This document shows positions 27,342 to 37,764 of a stretch of DNA of 64,000 bases, one piece after another. This DNA is from Coemansia sp. RSA 1200 (taxonomy: Eukaryota > Kickxellomycota > Kickxellomycetes > Kickxellales > Kickxellaceae). The DNA is taken from positions 1 to 64,000 of the forward strand of contig JANBTT010000048.1 in the NCBI GenBank assembly GCA_027578915.1. Reading direction: 5' to 3'. How positions within the stretch are numbered: position 1 is the stretch's first letter; every line of letters starts with the position of its first letter. A program made the position numbers and the translations under genes. The notes under the pieces were generated by a model, which worked only from the letters and a program-made list of their open reading frames with translations, was not told where the DNA came from and did no database searches.

Positions 27342-28638
27342 ATGTTTCGTGTGGCAGGTAGCTTTTCGCTACTCGTTCTTCCATGCATTGCACTGCTGGC
27401 AACAGCATCTTTTGCTGATGAGCTGGAACATGTGGCAGGCAATGTGCAGCCTCCAACGACAGAGTCGAAAGCAACTTTAGGTGGGAATTTAGGTAAGACA
27501 TTTGTGAACATGGTGTTTCTTGAGTTGGGCTGTTTGAGATTAAGACAAGATTGGTTTTAGCGCAAGTCCTTGCATTGCTATGTTATTAACCGACCAGACT
27601 ACACATCTTTTTATCAAAGTTGATTTAGCAGCAGCAACAGCAGTAAATACAGTTCCCAAACTTTCGTTAGCAAACTATAAGATGGAAATAGTTCTAATCA
27701 CCGCGGCTATCGGTCTGATTGTTAACTATTTTCGTGGATCGCACAAAAACCAGAGACTTTCAAAATTTTGGGAGCAGCCTATCAACAAAGTCTTGCGTGA
27801 GAACTTTAGCCTTGTCGGAGATGGAAGACGGGTGCTGGAATGGGACAGTGCATCGGATATGCTGTTTTACGCCAGCGGGCGCAGGAACTGCAAATATGCT
27901 CAAGGCCACTTGGTGCTGAAGGCACGCCAGGATGCAATTGCGCTGCTCAACGACTATATTGCAAACAACCAAGAAAAGCTGGAAGTTGAGATCACCCTTG
28001 ATGACAGCGAATCCTGCGGATTTGTCTTTGCTGCTGTCCCGAAAAAACGGTCCAAGGCAGTCAGTCGCGATCGCTACGACATTTCTTCTCTTGCAAAACC
28101 CACTACGAGCGACAGGATCTTGCCAAGTATTACTTTATTTAGTGAAAACGGCGATATCACTTTGCAAATGCTTGACTCGGGGCTTGGTGGCATTCTTTCT
28201 GATAAAAAGTCGCTCCTGGAGGAGCTGTATGTCTCTGACACGCCGTCAGAAAAGCCAGAGAACCACGACTTTAAGCGTGAAACAAAGATAACTGCAGTGA
28301 TTCGCTTACCAGAGGCAACTGGTGAAGGGGCCCAAAAGCTTCAAGAGATATTGGAGTTTGTGTTCTACCTGGTGGACTATGTCTCTGAGGCTATCACGCT
28401 ACGTCCCGAAACGACAAAGAAGTTGACAAGGGCCCGTAGCGAGACATTCAAAGAGTTTGCGCGCATGGCTGAGAAGGAAAAACAAGATGCTCTTGCAAAG
28501 GCGGTTGCCGAAAAGCGTCGGATCGAGCTTGAAGAGGTCTCCAAGCTGTCCCCTGAACAACGGCGCAAGTGGGAAGAGAAGGAGCGCAAGAAGCAGGTGA
28601 AGAAGGAACAAAACAAGCGTATTCGCCGTGTCAAGTAG
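27342..28638 (+). CDS. CCDC47-like ER membrane protein (PAT complex homologue)
   Basis: A 386-aa homologue of CCDC47, an ER protein of the PAT intramembrane chaperone complex for multipass proteins. Exon 1 (27342-27492) gives a signal peptide (MFRVAGSFSLLVLPCIALLA). Exon 2 (27629-28638) joins in phase at NL|A (GTAAGA...GATTTAG, 136-nt intron). A transmembrane helix (MEIVLITAAIGLIVNYF, about 70-87) is followed by the conserved domain (NFSLVGDG, YASGRRNCKYAQGHLVLKAR, FVFYLVDYV). A Lys/Glu-rich C-terminal coiled coil (about 320-386) ends in KKEQNKRIRRVK. A second in-frame donor lies 12 nt before the chosen one (TTAG|GTGGG and TTAG|GTAAG). Confidence 0.88.
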
Positions 28639-29700
28639 AGAGAAGTGTTTTCCTGGACTTTCAAAAGTATTAGGTTTTTAAAAGATCATTTTCGCAGCAA
28701 TTGGCATGGCGAAGTTTGCGTCAGGAGTGAGAAATGCATTTGTGTAGTTGTTAGTTTTTATTGTCGTTTGATGAAGGTGCAAAATGTTAAATATACGGTT
28801 GTTTTTCTGTGCTTCTATTTGTTTCGTATCCTGGCTTTCACAATTTAAAACCAACAACCAACCGATCCATCGAAACGCCTTATCTCTCACAGCGTATACA
28901 ACCAATATGATTCATTCACTTAACGCACTGTACTCCATGATCCAAATTAAGTGCAGAACCTGGTTGAATGTTATCTGCATGCGCATCCGCAGAGATGATT
29001 TTTAGCCAAAGCTGTTTTTCTTAACCCCAATATTTTTGAAAACAACAATATTTGTTTGTTTGTTTATATTTTATAACTAGTTACAATCACTCTAGTCAGT
29101 TTGTCTGCTTTCAGCTCTCGCGAATTTGCCTGCTAATAGTGCATGGCTTTCAAACACAACCAGAACCACTTTCATTATTGTAGCATATCAATCGTCATTG
29201 AAACGGGAAGACCAATCGCCAGTCAGCGCGGGAAACCTATTGGAAAAGTAGCACTCGAAAGTATATCTTTCGGCAGTTAGCCTTCTTGTTCTCGACACCT
29301 CTGCGAACTGCAATCAAAGGTATGTTTGACGAGGTTTAATCGACGGTATTGGTTTTTCCTCTATCGATATATCCACAACATAAGACAGAAAGATAAATGA
29401 AGAGAACATGTGTGTGTGTGTGTGTGTGTGTTAGCTTTTATTTGCTCATGATACTTATTTCAACACATTATTTGGCATACAAATTAATTGACAACACTTG
29501 GCTATGTCGGTTCTGTTGGTTTGATCTATTTGTACACCTGTCATAGCATCGTAGAGAAGCGATCATCTGAATCCTAAACTACCTAGACGCCATTAGCAGG
29601 AGTATATTTGTTATTTGTCGAGGCAGCTTGGAATCTACACACATTTAAGACGTAGAGTAGGCAAACGAAGCAAACATATTCACTCATCCGGGGTCATATT
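28639..29700. other. Intergenic region upstream of the MYSM1-like gene
   Basis: About 1.06 kb. It holds a (TG)11 run at 29409-29431 and a GTATGT donor-like site near 29321 that could open a 5' UTR intron. No gene was recognised; the open frames are short and AT-driven. Confidence 0.5.
29409..29431. repeat. (TG)n microsatellite, about 11 units
   Basis: Uninterrupted TG dinucleotide run in a non-coding region. Confidence 0.95.
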
Positions 29701-32139
29701 ATGCGTGACTCAAAGGCCAAAATCCAGACAAAAGCGAGCGATCCGCTATCAGAGAAAAGAAAACACAGCTCTTTGGCCGACGATGACAAACTCCAAGCTA
29801 GTGACAGCGTTGCAGAAAGCGCGCTGCCCATCAGCGCACAGGAGGAGGCAGATCTGAGTAGTGCGCTTATAGCAAGACTACTTGCGGAGGAAACGGGTGG
29901 CGGAGAAGGGCAGTATTCGAGCTACTACAACGACTACGCAAACGGCGCATACGATGGTGACATGGTAGATGAGTACGTATCGCAGAGCGAAGGCGATGAC
30001 GACTGGGACCCTAGCAGAAAAAAACGCCGCACGGCAAAGGTTGGCAAGACGCGTAGACGCCAATCGAATATTGCATCAGGATACGACGATGGTGGATCTG
30101 AAGGCAGTGAAAGCGACTCATCAAATGGCACAGACCAAAGAAAGTCAAGGCGTGCAAAAAAGGCAAGCAACGGACGTATGAAGGAAAAAGTGGCAGATTC
30201 GCCCATCGCACCAGGCCAGTATCGTTCAGGCGCGTACACAGATGAAGAAGAGGACATGTTTCGCAAAGGGTTGGAGCTGTTTGGCAGGTCGTGGGCCGGG
30301 ATTTCGGAATATGTTGGTACGCGTGACCCAAAGTCGATTCGTTCGCATGCGCAAAAGTATTTTATCAAATTGTTCCGAGACAAGGTTCCTCTGCCAGCCA
30401 AGGTTCTTGAGTCGGGTGAAGGATACACTCTTTCAGGAAAGCCCTTGGATCCGAACAGCGCAGCTGCGCGTCCGTATCTACAGCACACGATGCAGCTGGA
30501 TCCACCTGCTGAGAAGACGGAAAAGACGCACAGCACGAGCAATAAACACACAGAAACTTGTACACAAGATGCGGTAAGCCTGCCTGAAAGCGCTGGGTGT
30601 CTCTCCGACAACAAAAATAACCACGCGGCGGAGATAATTGCGTGCAAGGAAGATCCAAAGGTCTTTTTGACGCAACCACAAGCTTTTGTGGATTCACTGC
30701 TTGGGCCTGTGGCAAATATGGTCACAAAAGACAGTCCCTCCGAAGCCGGTCAGCAGGAACAGACGAGTCGGCAAGCAGATGACCATGCTGCAAGCAGAGC
30801 CAGCAGCGATATACCTGGAATGGGCCAGACCGATGCCAAAACTAAAAAAGCAACGCAGGCTGAGTCAGGTTCAGAACAATCGATTGCCGTGCCAAACTCA
30901 CCCGTTCGCACCGAGTACGCGATGAGCCGTCCCCAGCGTAGCCAAGCACGGACTGTAGCGCTGCGCTACAACGATCCACACCAAATGGTCCGGTGCACGC
31001 CTTTTCCCGGACAGCCGCTATCCACTGTTCTGGGATGTCAGCCATTTCGGGTTGTTGTTCATACAAATGCGCAGGTTCAGATGGATCTTCATGCGCATTT
31101 GATGCTATCCGAGGTGATAGGGCTTCTGGGAGGTGTTTGGGATGCAAAAAGCAAGGTGATAACTGTGGTCAGGGCATTTCCTTGTGCTGCTCTTGAAACA
31201 AACGACGCACATACCAACGTTGAAATGGACCCTGGCAGCGAGCTTGTGGTTAGGCACCAGATCATGGACGCAGGGCTGCGTGTTGTTGGCTGGTATCACT
31301 CGCACCCGACTTTTAGACCCGATCCATCGATCATTGATATTGAGAATCAAACGGCATATCAGAAGCTGTTCCGAGACAGCGGTAGCGCCGAGGAGCCCTT
31401 TGTTGGCGCAATTGTCGGGCCGTATGACGCCCAGCTCCCTGGGCCCATTTCTGTACTCAACTGGTTTTATGTTGGAAGATCCGCCATAGATCGTGGCCAC
31501 CCAAAACGGCTGATGGTCGAGAGAAAGCCTGATCAATCGATGTCGTCTGAGGAGCGAGAGATTCTGCTTGGACTGGTGGACACCGCCAGCAGCCTGGAGC
31601 ACCATGCAGCTCTCGAGGAGGCTTGGCGTCCGTCTTCTACCGAGCTTCGCTTGCTAAAGATGATGGTCTCACTCACACATCGCATGCCTTGGCTTGTCGA
31701 GTCCAAAGACGGCGTCTCCACCGAACCGAATGCTGCTGCCATGAATAATGTCGATAACATGCTATCCTCCGAAGCCACTCGAAAGTCGGCTCTGCTTGAG
31801 AACAAGAAAACAGAGACATCAGCACTAGCAGAAGCAGTAGTCGTGGCAAACAAAGGAGTCGACTCTGCATGTGCTGACGCCTGCTCTGGGCTTACGATGC
31901 AAGGCTCCCAAGAGAAATTGGGAGCTGGTGATGACAGCAGCGACTGTGCGCATGTCGACATGTGTATTCCACAAGAACATCTTTTGGCTGGACAGCGTGC
32001 AGTCCGGGATCCACTAATAGCGGCACTGTGTACCAGATTCAGCGCTGGAATCTTCAAGACTGGGGCCGATGGCAAGGTCGCTGATCCGAAGGCGCTTGAG
32101 CAGGTGGTTGCAGCATACTTTAACAAAAACTTTTGTTAA
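29701..32139 (+). CDS. MYSM1-like histone H2A deubiquitinase (SANT + JAMM/MPN)
   Basis: An 812-aa protein. An acidic, disordered N-terminus precedes a SANT/Myb domain (YTDEEEDMFRKGLELFGRSW to SHAQKYFIKLF, about 179-235), then an MPN domain. The JAMM metalloprotease motif is complete: Glu in LSEVIGLLGG (about 470) and HSHPTFRPDPSIID (about 532), giving the two His and the Asp that bind zinc. This architecture matches animal MYSM1/2A-DUB, which removes ubiquitin from H2A. No SWIRM domain is evident between SANT and MPN, where MYSM1 has one. It is probably a nuclear deubiquitinase; the histone substrate is inferred. Single exon, first ATG at 29701. Confidence 0.88.
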   Translation: MRDSKAKIQTKASDPLSEKRKHSSLADDDKLQASDSVAESALPISAQEEADLSSALIARLLAEETGGGEGQYSSYYNDYANGAYDGDMVDEYVSQSEGDDDWDPSRKKRRTAKVGKTRRRQSNIASGYDDGGSEGSESDSSNGTDQRKSRRAKKASNGRMKEKVADSPIAPGQYRSGAYTDEEEDMFRKGLELFGRSWAGISEYVGTRDPKSIRSHAQKYFIKLFRDKVPLPAKVLESGEGYTLSGKPLDPNSAAARPYLQHTMQLDPPAEKTEKTHSTSNKHTETCTQDAVSLPESAGCLSDNKNNHAAEIIACKEDPKVFLTQPQAFVDSLLGPVANMVTKDSPSEAGQQEQTSRQADDHAASRASSDIPGMGQTDAKTKKATQAESGSEQSIAVPNSPVRTEYAMSRPQRSQARTVALRYNDPHQMVRCTPFPGQPLSTVLGCQPFRVVVHTNAQVQMDLHAHLMLSEVIGLLGGVWDAKSKVITVVRAFPCAALETNDAHTNVEMDPGSELVVRHQIMDAGLRVVGWYHSHPTFRPDPSIIDIENQTAYQKLFRDSGSAEEPFVGAIVGPYDAQLPGPISVLNWFYVGRSAIDRGHPKRLMVERKPDQSMSSEEREILLGLVDTASSLEHHAALEEAWRPSSTELRLLKMMVSLTHRMPWLVESKDGVSTEPNAAAMNNVDNMLSSEATRKSALLENKKTETSALAEAVVVANKGVDSACADACSGLTMQGSQEKLGAGDDSSDCAHVDMCIPQEHLLAGQRAVRDPLIAALCTRFSAGIFKTGADGKVADPKALEQVVAAYFNKNFC

Positions 32140-32416
32140 AAAAAACTAATGGCGCTGCAGGGAGAAAGGGGGAATTCAAGTGTATGCAAAGCGCCTCCTG
32201 TCGCCCGCAATTGTGTTGTTCATGCCTGCGTGGGAATAAAGTTTGGTGCAAGGCCATTGCAACTGTGGTGGGGTCGTGTGCTTTGCATATCCGCTGTCTC
32301 CCCCCCTTCTTCTCTGTTTTGTATTAAAGGCCAGAAATGTTCTTGGCCATATTACTTTATTCTTTTGGAAGTTGAACTCAACAAAGAACAGGAACTCCCG
32401 TATCGATACTGGCAAG

Positions 32417-33082
32417 ATGGATAATAATAGGCCCATCCTCTACACGTACTTTCGTTCATCATCGGCAGCACGCGTGCGGATAGCGCTCAACCACAAGAAG
32501 ATCGACTATGATGCGCGACCTATAAACCTGCTTCTAGACGAGCAAATGTCTGAGGAGTACACGGCTATGAATCCGAGTGGGACGGTTCCATGCATGGTGG
32601 TTGATGGGCACACGATTTGCCGGTCAACTGCAATCCTAGAATATCTGGAGGAAACCAGACCACAGGCTCCGCTGCTACCAAAGGATCCAGTAAGCCGTGC
32701 AGCTGTGCGCGCAATTGTGGATGTTGTATGCAGCGGAATACAGCCATTGCAAAACCTGAGCGTTCTGAAGACGCTATCCGAGTCCGAGAGACAACCATAT
32801 GCCTGTGGCATCATCACAAAGGGCCTTGCTGTTGTGGAAAGGATGCTGGAGCGAACGGCAGGCCAGTTCTGCGTGGGCGATGAAGTGACCCTTGCCGACT
32901 GCTGCCTGGTTCCACAGCTGTACAACGCTTACCGCTATGGCGTAGATATTTCGGCCATGCCGCTTATATGTGCCATTGAAGCAAGGGCAAACGAGCTTCC
33001 CGCCTTTCGCTCTGCGCATTGGATGCAGCAGCCTGACTGTCCTGACGAGTTGAAGCAGCACAGCAAGCAAGCGAACCACTAG
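32417..33082 (+). CDS. Maleylacetoacetate isomerase / zeta-class glutathione S-transferase
   Basis: A 221-aa GST-zeta protein that isomerises maleylacetoacetate to fumarylacetoacetate with glutathione in tyrosine catabolism. The N-terminal thioredoxin-fold half has the zeta signature SSSAARVRIALN (about 14-25) and NPSGTVPCMVVDG (cis-Pro loop). STAILEYLEET binds glutathione. The C-terminal half has FCVGDEVTLADCCLVPQ. The ATG at 32417 is chosen because MDNNRPILYTYFRS fits the family start; the frame stays open further upstream. Length is normal. It lies 278 bp after the MYSM1-like gene on the same strand. Confidence 0.92.
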   Translation: MDNNRPILYTYFRSSSAARVRIALNHKKIDYDARPINLLLDEQMSEEYTAMNPSGTVPCMVVDGHTICRSTAILEYLEETRPQAPLLPKDPVSRAAVRAIVDVVCSGIQPLQNLSVLKTLSESERQPYACGIITKGLAVVERMLERTAGQFCVGDEVTLADCCLVPQLYNAYRYGVDISAMPLICAIEARANELPAFRSAHWMQQPDCPDELKQHSKQANH

Positions 33083-33589
33083 TTTTTGTTTTTCCTCCTT
33101 TTCTTGGAATTTGGAATGATTTGCTAATTTATTTTATTTCTCAACCTTTTTGAAGCAACCACTTTGCTTTCTTGCATCATATCCTTTATCCTTCTTGCTC
33201 TCTTGTTTTTATTTCTTGCACTTTTTCAATAGAAATAACAACCCAGCTCTTAATTGGTCATTCTGCTTTGCTTTTGTAAAGCGTCTCTTGGTTGCTGGGA
33301 ATGAAACATAAAAGTGGCAGAATCGCTGTGCACGTTTGAATTTAGTATAAAGCACTCACAGAATCTGCCTCTTTCAATCCTCAATTTTCTTTCGTACAAA
33401 TTATTTTTCTTTCTATTTTTACTTTCTCATTCTTATATTTTGACACAGGCCTAGGGTCCTCCCACGCGTGCTGGTGTGGCCTTATTATCGAACAGAATTG
33501 CAAATAAAGTAAAAAAAGTCGCTTAGTAGTGGGTCAGCAGTGAACCAAATATAGACCAAGCACAGCACCGTGCTTGCTCAAATCCGTCA
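33083..33589. other. Intergenic region, T-rich
   Basis: About 500 bp of pyrimidine-rich promoter sequence upstream of the kinase gene. Nothing else was recognised. Confidence 0.5.
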
Positions 33590-36094
33590 ATGTCGGATAG
33601 CGAAAAAAAAATGCAGAAAGATGCTGGAACATTGGCCGATGCACGGGACTCGGGCAGTAGCACTCACGAGTCTCGCATAACGGGCGATTACGGACGAGCA
33701 AGGCCCCAGCACCGACCGTCTAGCCATGTCAGCCCTTACCATGGCGATAGACGCAATACGGGTAGTAGCAACCGTTCAGAGCGCAGCCTAGCATCGATAG
33801 AGCGTGAATACGATCATCACTCCCGAAACAATGGCAATAGCTGGGGACACCAAAGAAGCGCACGAGGGTACTCTCCAGACAATAGAACATCGCAAAAGCG
33901 AGATACTTACGATCGGTATAGATCCAGAGAGCGCACACGCAGTTCACACGCCAGCAGCGTAGGGCACTCAGACCGTTACATGTCCAGATGGCAAGATCAT
34001 TCACCTTTGAATCAGCAGGAACACCAGTCGTACGACCGTAAAACCGGCAGCAATTCCATGGGCGATGCCGCGAGAAATGACGACAGGGACGGTGATAGAG
34101 ACAGGCCTCCGAGGCAATATGCTACAGCAATGCAGGCTGACAAACAGGACCCGCCCCAGGAGCGTCGTGGTGAGAATGAATCAAAAGAAACCGCTTACTA
34201 CCATAAGGGGGAGCGTGGTCCTAGCAACCATCTCGACTCTGGCGCTGCAGAATCGAGGGATAGATACAGTCGTCATGGCAGCTACCGCCACGCCCCTCAT
34301 TATGAACAAAACAACGAGCCACACAGCCAAAGAACATACCGGAAGAGATCTAGGTCGCGTTCTCTTTCGACACGACAAAGAAGCCACAAGCATAGGTATG
34401 GCGGGGATCCTGCCGAGCACTATGCCTCACACAGAGATCGCTGGCGGCGGGACAGAGAAAGAGAATCAAACCGTGAATATTCTAGAAGAAACTATCCATC
34501 AGCAAGCCTGCGCGCAATATCGCGACAGAGATCCAGGTCACGTATTCGTGAGGGGAATAGACAGTACTCCAGCTATGTAAATTCCCATGGCGGGGACTCT
34601 TTTGGAGAGCGTGGAAACCATCGTGGGTATTACGAGAGAGAAAGCACGCGTATGGATTGCAGCTCGCAATCTCCGTCGTTAAGACGAGCCTCTCCACAGT
34701 TTGCTCCGCCAGATTTGTCGTCATCACTTCGAATTACTGAGAGACTCGGTCATCCACCACCGCCTCCCTCAGCATCACCACCACCACTGCCCCCATTGCC
34801 GACTCCTCTGAAGCAACATCAGACATCTCCGCCGCCACCACCTCCTCCTCCGCCGCCGCCGCCGATGTTAAAGCCACAAATGACCTTTGGTTTAGGCCAG
34901 CCTGCACACTCTGCTACTGTCGTTCATGGCAAAAACAGCACAGCAGAAATAACCGGCAGTGTACAGTATCAATCAACAAACCCGCCGTCGCATATTGCAG
35001 CAGATGTCAGTGGTGCCGTGGTTTCCATTAACATGATTAGCGAAACAGGTGCAACTAGTACGCCGACAACGCCAGCCACACCGAAACAAAAAGGCGTGGT
35101 AGATGGAGCGCAACTGTACACACGGATCAGTATGGTTGGAGAAGGGACCTATGGAAAGGTATACAAGGCGCGAAACAGAGAATCGGGGCGGATTGTTGCG
35201 CTGAAGCGGATGCGTATTGAAATGGATCGCGAGGGATTTCCAATAACTGCGATGCGCGAAATACGTTTGCTTAAACAACTGAAGCATCCGAACATCACGC
35301 AGGTACTGGACGTCATTCCAGATGGAAGCAGCGCCGTGTACATGGTTATGGAATACATGGACTATGATCTGTCGGGGCTAGCCAACCATCCACAGTGGAA
35401 CCCAGAACCAGCTCACAAAAAGTCGCTGATGCATCAATTGCTTGAAGGTTTGGCGTTTATGCATGCGCGCGGAATTCTTCATCGGGATATCAAGGGCTCA
35501 AACCTTCTCGTCAACCAGCATGGTCAGGTCAAGTATGTGGATTTTGGTCTGGCTCGGTCCTTCCATCACACCCGGATGCAAGAGCTCACTAATCGTGTCA
35601 TAACTCTGTGGTACCGCCCGCCAGAGCTTCTCCTGGGAACCACGGTGTATGGACCTGAGGTTGACATCTGGTCTCTTGGATGTGTGCTGCTGGAGCTTTT
35701 TACGAAGAAGCCTGCGTTCCAGGGTCAGAATGATATTGACCAGCTCGAACAGATCTTCAAGCTCTTGGGCACGCCCTCGCCTGAGGTTTGGGATTCGTTT
35801 AGAAAGCTCCCCTGGACATGCTACATGACACCAAACACTCGCTACGAAAATTGCTTGCGCACAATGCTCAGCTCAAAGATGCCCTCCTCCGCCATTGATC
35901 TGATCGGCTGGATGCTTTCTCTTAGTCCCGCCGAACGTCCGTCAGCTGCAGACTGTTTATCCCACGCCTACTTTGTCGAGTCTCCTGCGCCTGTGGCGCC
36001 ATCATCATTCCCCGTATCCGGGGACTGGCACGAGTACGAATCAAAGGCCGAGCGCAGGAAACGCAGACAGGCAGTCAAGCACAGCCAAAAGTAG
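33590..36094 (+). CDS. CTK1: RNA polymerase II CTD kinase, Ctk1/CDK12 type
   Basis: An 834-aa cyclin-dependent kinase. An Arg/Ser-rich N-terminus with RS/SR dipeptides (RSRSRSLSTRQRS) and a poly-Pro stretch (about 389-426) precede the catalytic domain at about 507-795. That domain has GEGTYGKVYKA, the C-helix PITAMRE (about 551; animal CDK12/13 have PITAIRE), HRDIKGSNLLV (about 631), DFGLAR and the T-loop ELTNRVITLWYRPPE. This matches Ctk1/Lsk1/CDK12, which phosphorylates Ser2 of the Pol II CTD during elongation. The RS and poly-Pro regions are like CDK12 and may link to splicing. Single exon. Confidence 0.92.
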   Translation: MSDSEKKMQKDAGTLADARDSGSSTHESRITGDYGRARPQHRPSSHVSPYHGDRRNTGSSNRSERSLASIEREYDHHSRNNGNSWGHQRSARGYSPDNRTSQKRDTYDRYRSRERTRSSHASSVGHSDRYMSRWQDHSPLNQQEHQSYDRKTGSNSMGDAARNDDRDGDRDRPPRQYATAMQADKQDPPQERRGENESKETAYYHKGERGPSNHLDSGAAESRDRYSRHGSYRHAPHYEQNNEPHSQRTYRKRSRSRSLSTRQRSHKHRYGGDPAEHYASHRDRWRRDRERESNREYSRRNYPSASLRAISRQRSRSRIREGNRQYSSYVNSHGGDSFGERGNHRGYYERESTRMDCSSQSPSLRRASPQFAPPDLSSSLRITERLGHPPPPPSASPPPLPPLPTPLKQHQTSPPPPPPPPPPPPMLKPQMTFGLGQPAHSATVVHGKNSTAEITGSVQYQSTNPPSHIAADVSGAVVSINMISETGATSTPTTPATPKQKGVVDGAQLYTRISMVGEGTYGKVYKARNRESGRIVALKRMRIEMDREGFPITAMREIRLLKQLKHPNITQVLDVIPDGSSAVYMVMEYMDYDLSGLANHPQWNPEPAHKKSLMHQLLEGLAFMHARGILHRDIKGSNLLVNQHGQVKYVDFGLARSFHHTRMQELTNRVITLWYRPPELLLGTTVYGPEVDIWSLGCVLLELFTKKPAFQGQNDIDQLEQIFKLLGTPSPEVWDSFRKLPWTCYMTPNTRYENCLRTMLSSKMPSSAIDLIGWMLSLSPAERPSAADCLSHAYFVESPAPVAPSSFPVSGDWHEYESKAERRKRRQAVKHSQK

Positions 36095-36547
36095 CAGCAA
36101 ATGGTCATACGGGACACCACTGTTTGCGATGTTCAGCGTTCATCCTACTGCTGCTGACTTTCTTTGTGAAATACTTTACGCCCGAAAAGCATTTGCATGT
36201 GCGGCAACATACTTACTTGTTCTTTGAATGTTCTTTGTTTATCTCTCAAGACCATCTTTGCTTTACCACAACGATGAAAACATTCCATATCAGCACAGCA
36301 AATGATCAGCTTGCTGAATGCCATCAGCCAATATTCCCATATGTGCTAGTTATTTAGCAATCCAAATTTGCGGCTATATCTTGGGGATAGGGCTATCATT
36401 TCGAAAAGGAAGGCTTTTACTCCTCTCTGTCCCTGTTTTATGCGATCTTTATTTGCTCAAAATTATAAAATTATTTTTTCAAAAAAAAATTATATTCTCT
36501 CTTTTCTATATTCCTGTACTTTTACATTATTATTCACAAGAAAAGCA
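36095..36547. other. Intergenic region between CTK1 and the MBIP-like gene
   Basis: About 450 bp, AT-rich. Open frames run through it in one reading frame but lack family resemblance. Confidence 0.45.
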
Positions 36548-37693
36548 ATGGAACAAAAAGCGCTGCAAAAAAGCTGGATACATCTTTTTGAAGAGTTCTT
36601 TGGACGAACAGAGCTTTGCCAATGTCTACGCACATTGAAGATTGAAACTACCACGTATCCTGCTGTTTTGTCGGACAAAATGCTAGAGGTCCATTTGCGC
36701 CATCTTTCCGATGGAATTCAGGATCTGTTGGGTAAGCATGCCAACCTGGAATCTTCCGACAATGTGCATGCTGCTTCAGAAGAGGAAACGAGGACAAATG
36801 CCGTTCAGGATATTACCCAGAGTGTTGCAAGCAAGGAGGAGATTGTCGGCCGTATCGATGCTTTTATTGAGGCCCAAAGAAAGGAAATAGACAGCAATAA
36901 CCGCCAAGAATTTCTAGTTTCAGAGAAAGGGAGGGAATCCACGTGCGCGCGTACAGATGCGAGTGGAAGCAGCCAAGGCGTGAAGATTCAATCTGATTCT
37001 GCTCAGGACGGTAGCAACAACACTGCCTTGAAGCGCCTTGTTACAGTGCACAAAGACTCTGAAGCCACAAAAGAGGGACCAAAAGCATCTTTACTGGGCG
37101 GGCTTGAAGAGCGTGTAGAGAACATCCGCGATCATCTCAATGTTAGGTTTGTTCCTACAACAGATGACATATACACCAGAGTTTCTGCGTTGGAAGACCG
37201 CATAATGATGCTGGAAAGTGAGTTTCCTCCCTGGTCTGCTGAGCATTTTCACCAGCCAGGCCGAAAATACCTTCAGACCCCACCCATAACGATATACCGG
37301 GTGCTGCCATCTCCATCTGAGAATGCTCATGTTCCTAGCAAGTCGCCATGCTCGTCTCCGACAGCAATGAATGGTAAATCGGTTACCTCTCCGGCGAGTC
37401 AGACAGAAAAGCCGAGATCCAAAGCACAAACGGCGGGCATCGGTACTTTGCAGCCGGAACCAGCAGTCAGCAAGCGCAGAAAAACGGGTTCCCTGATTGA
37501 CTCGCCCTTGGATAGAACAGGAAAGCCCATATTCCACGCTTGTGGTCGTGGCGTGAACTCTTCACTAACAAGGTCCGTTCTTGCGCAGCTGCAGTCCAGA
37601 CAGCGGGCATCTGCAGAGTCGCAGCAGGATAGCCAACAGCACCCACATTCGGCGGAAAATCCGCCGGGTGCACCGAAAGTCACCGATTCCTGA
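36548..37693 (+). CDS. MBIP-like protein (ATAC acetyltransferase complex subunit candidate)
   Basis: A 381-aa protein resembling MAP3K12-binding inhibitory protein 1, a subunit of the animal ATAC histone acetyltransferase complex. Two family patches are visible: VGRIDAFIEAQRKEIDSNNR (about 98-117), and a C-terminal module EERVENIRDHLNVRF then DIYTRVSALEDRIMMLESEF (about 185-230), where MBIP has the helical IYQRIKKLEDKILELE-type motif. The rest is Ser/Pro-rich and basic (SKRRKTGS could be a nuclear localisation signal). The ATG at 36548 is preferred over the open frame above it. Identity is by motif resemblance. Confidence 0.68.
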   Translation: MEQKALQKSWIHLFEEFFGRTELCQCLRTLKIETTTYPAVLSDKMLEVHLRHLSDGIQDLLGKHANLESSDNVHAASEEETRTNAVQDITQSVASKEEIVGRIDAFIEAQRKEIDSNNRQEFLVSEKGRESTCARTDASGSSQGVKIQSDSAQDGSNNTALKRLVTVHKDSEATKEGPKASLLGGLEERVENIRDHLNVRFVPTTDDIYTRVSALEDRIMMLESEFPPWSAEHFHQPGRKYLQTPPITIYRVLPSPSENAHVPSKSPCSSPTAMNGKSVTSPASQTEKPRSKAQTAGIGTLQPEPAVSKRRKTGSLIDSPLDRTGKPIFHACGRGVNSSLTRSVLAQLQSRQRASAESQQDSQQHPHSAENPPGAPKVTDS

Positions 37694-37764
37694 GTATTGC
37701 TTGGAAAAGACTTTAGATTTACAATGCAGAAACAGCACTGACCAATAAATAAAACAACACATTA

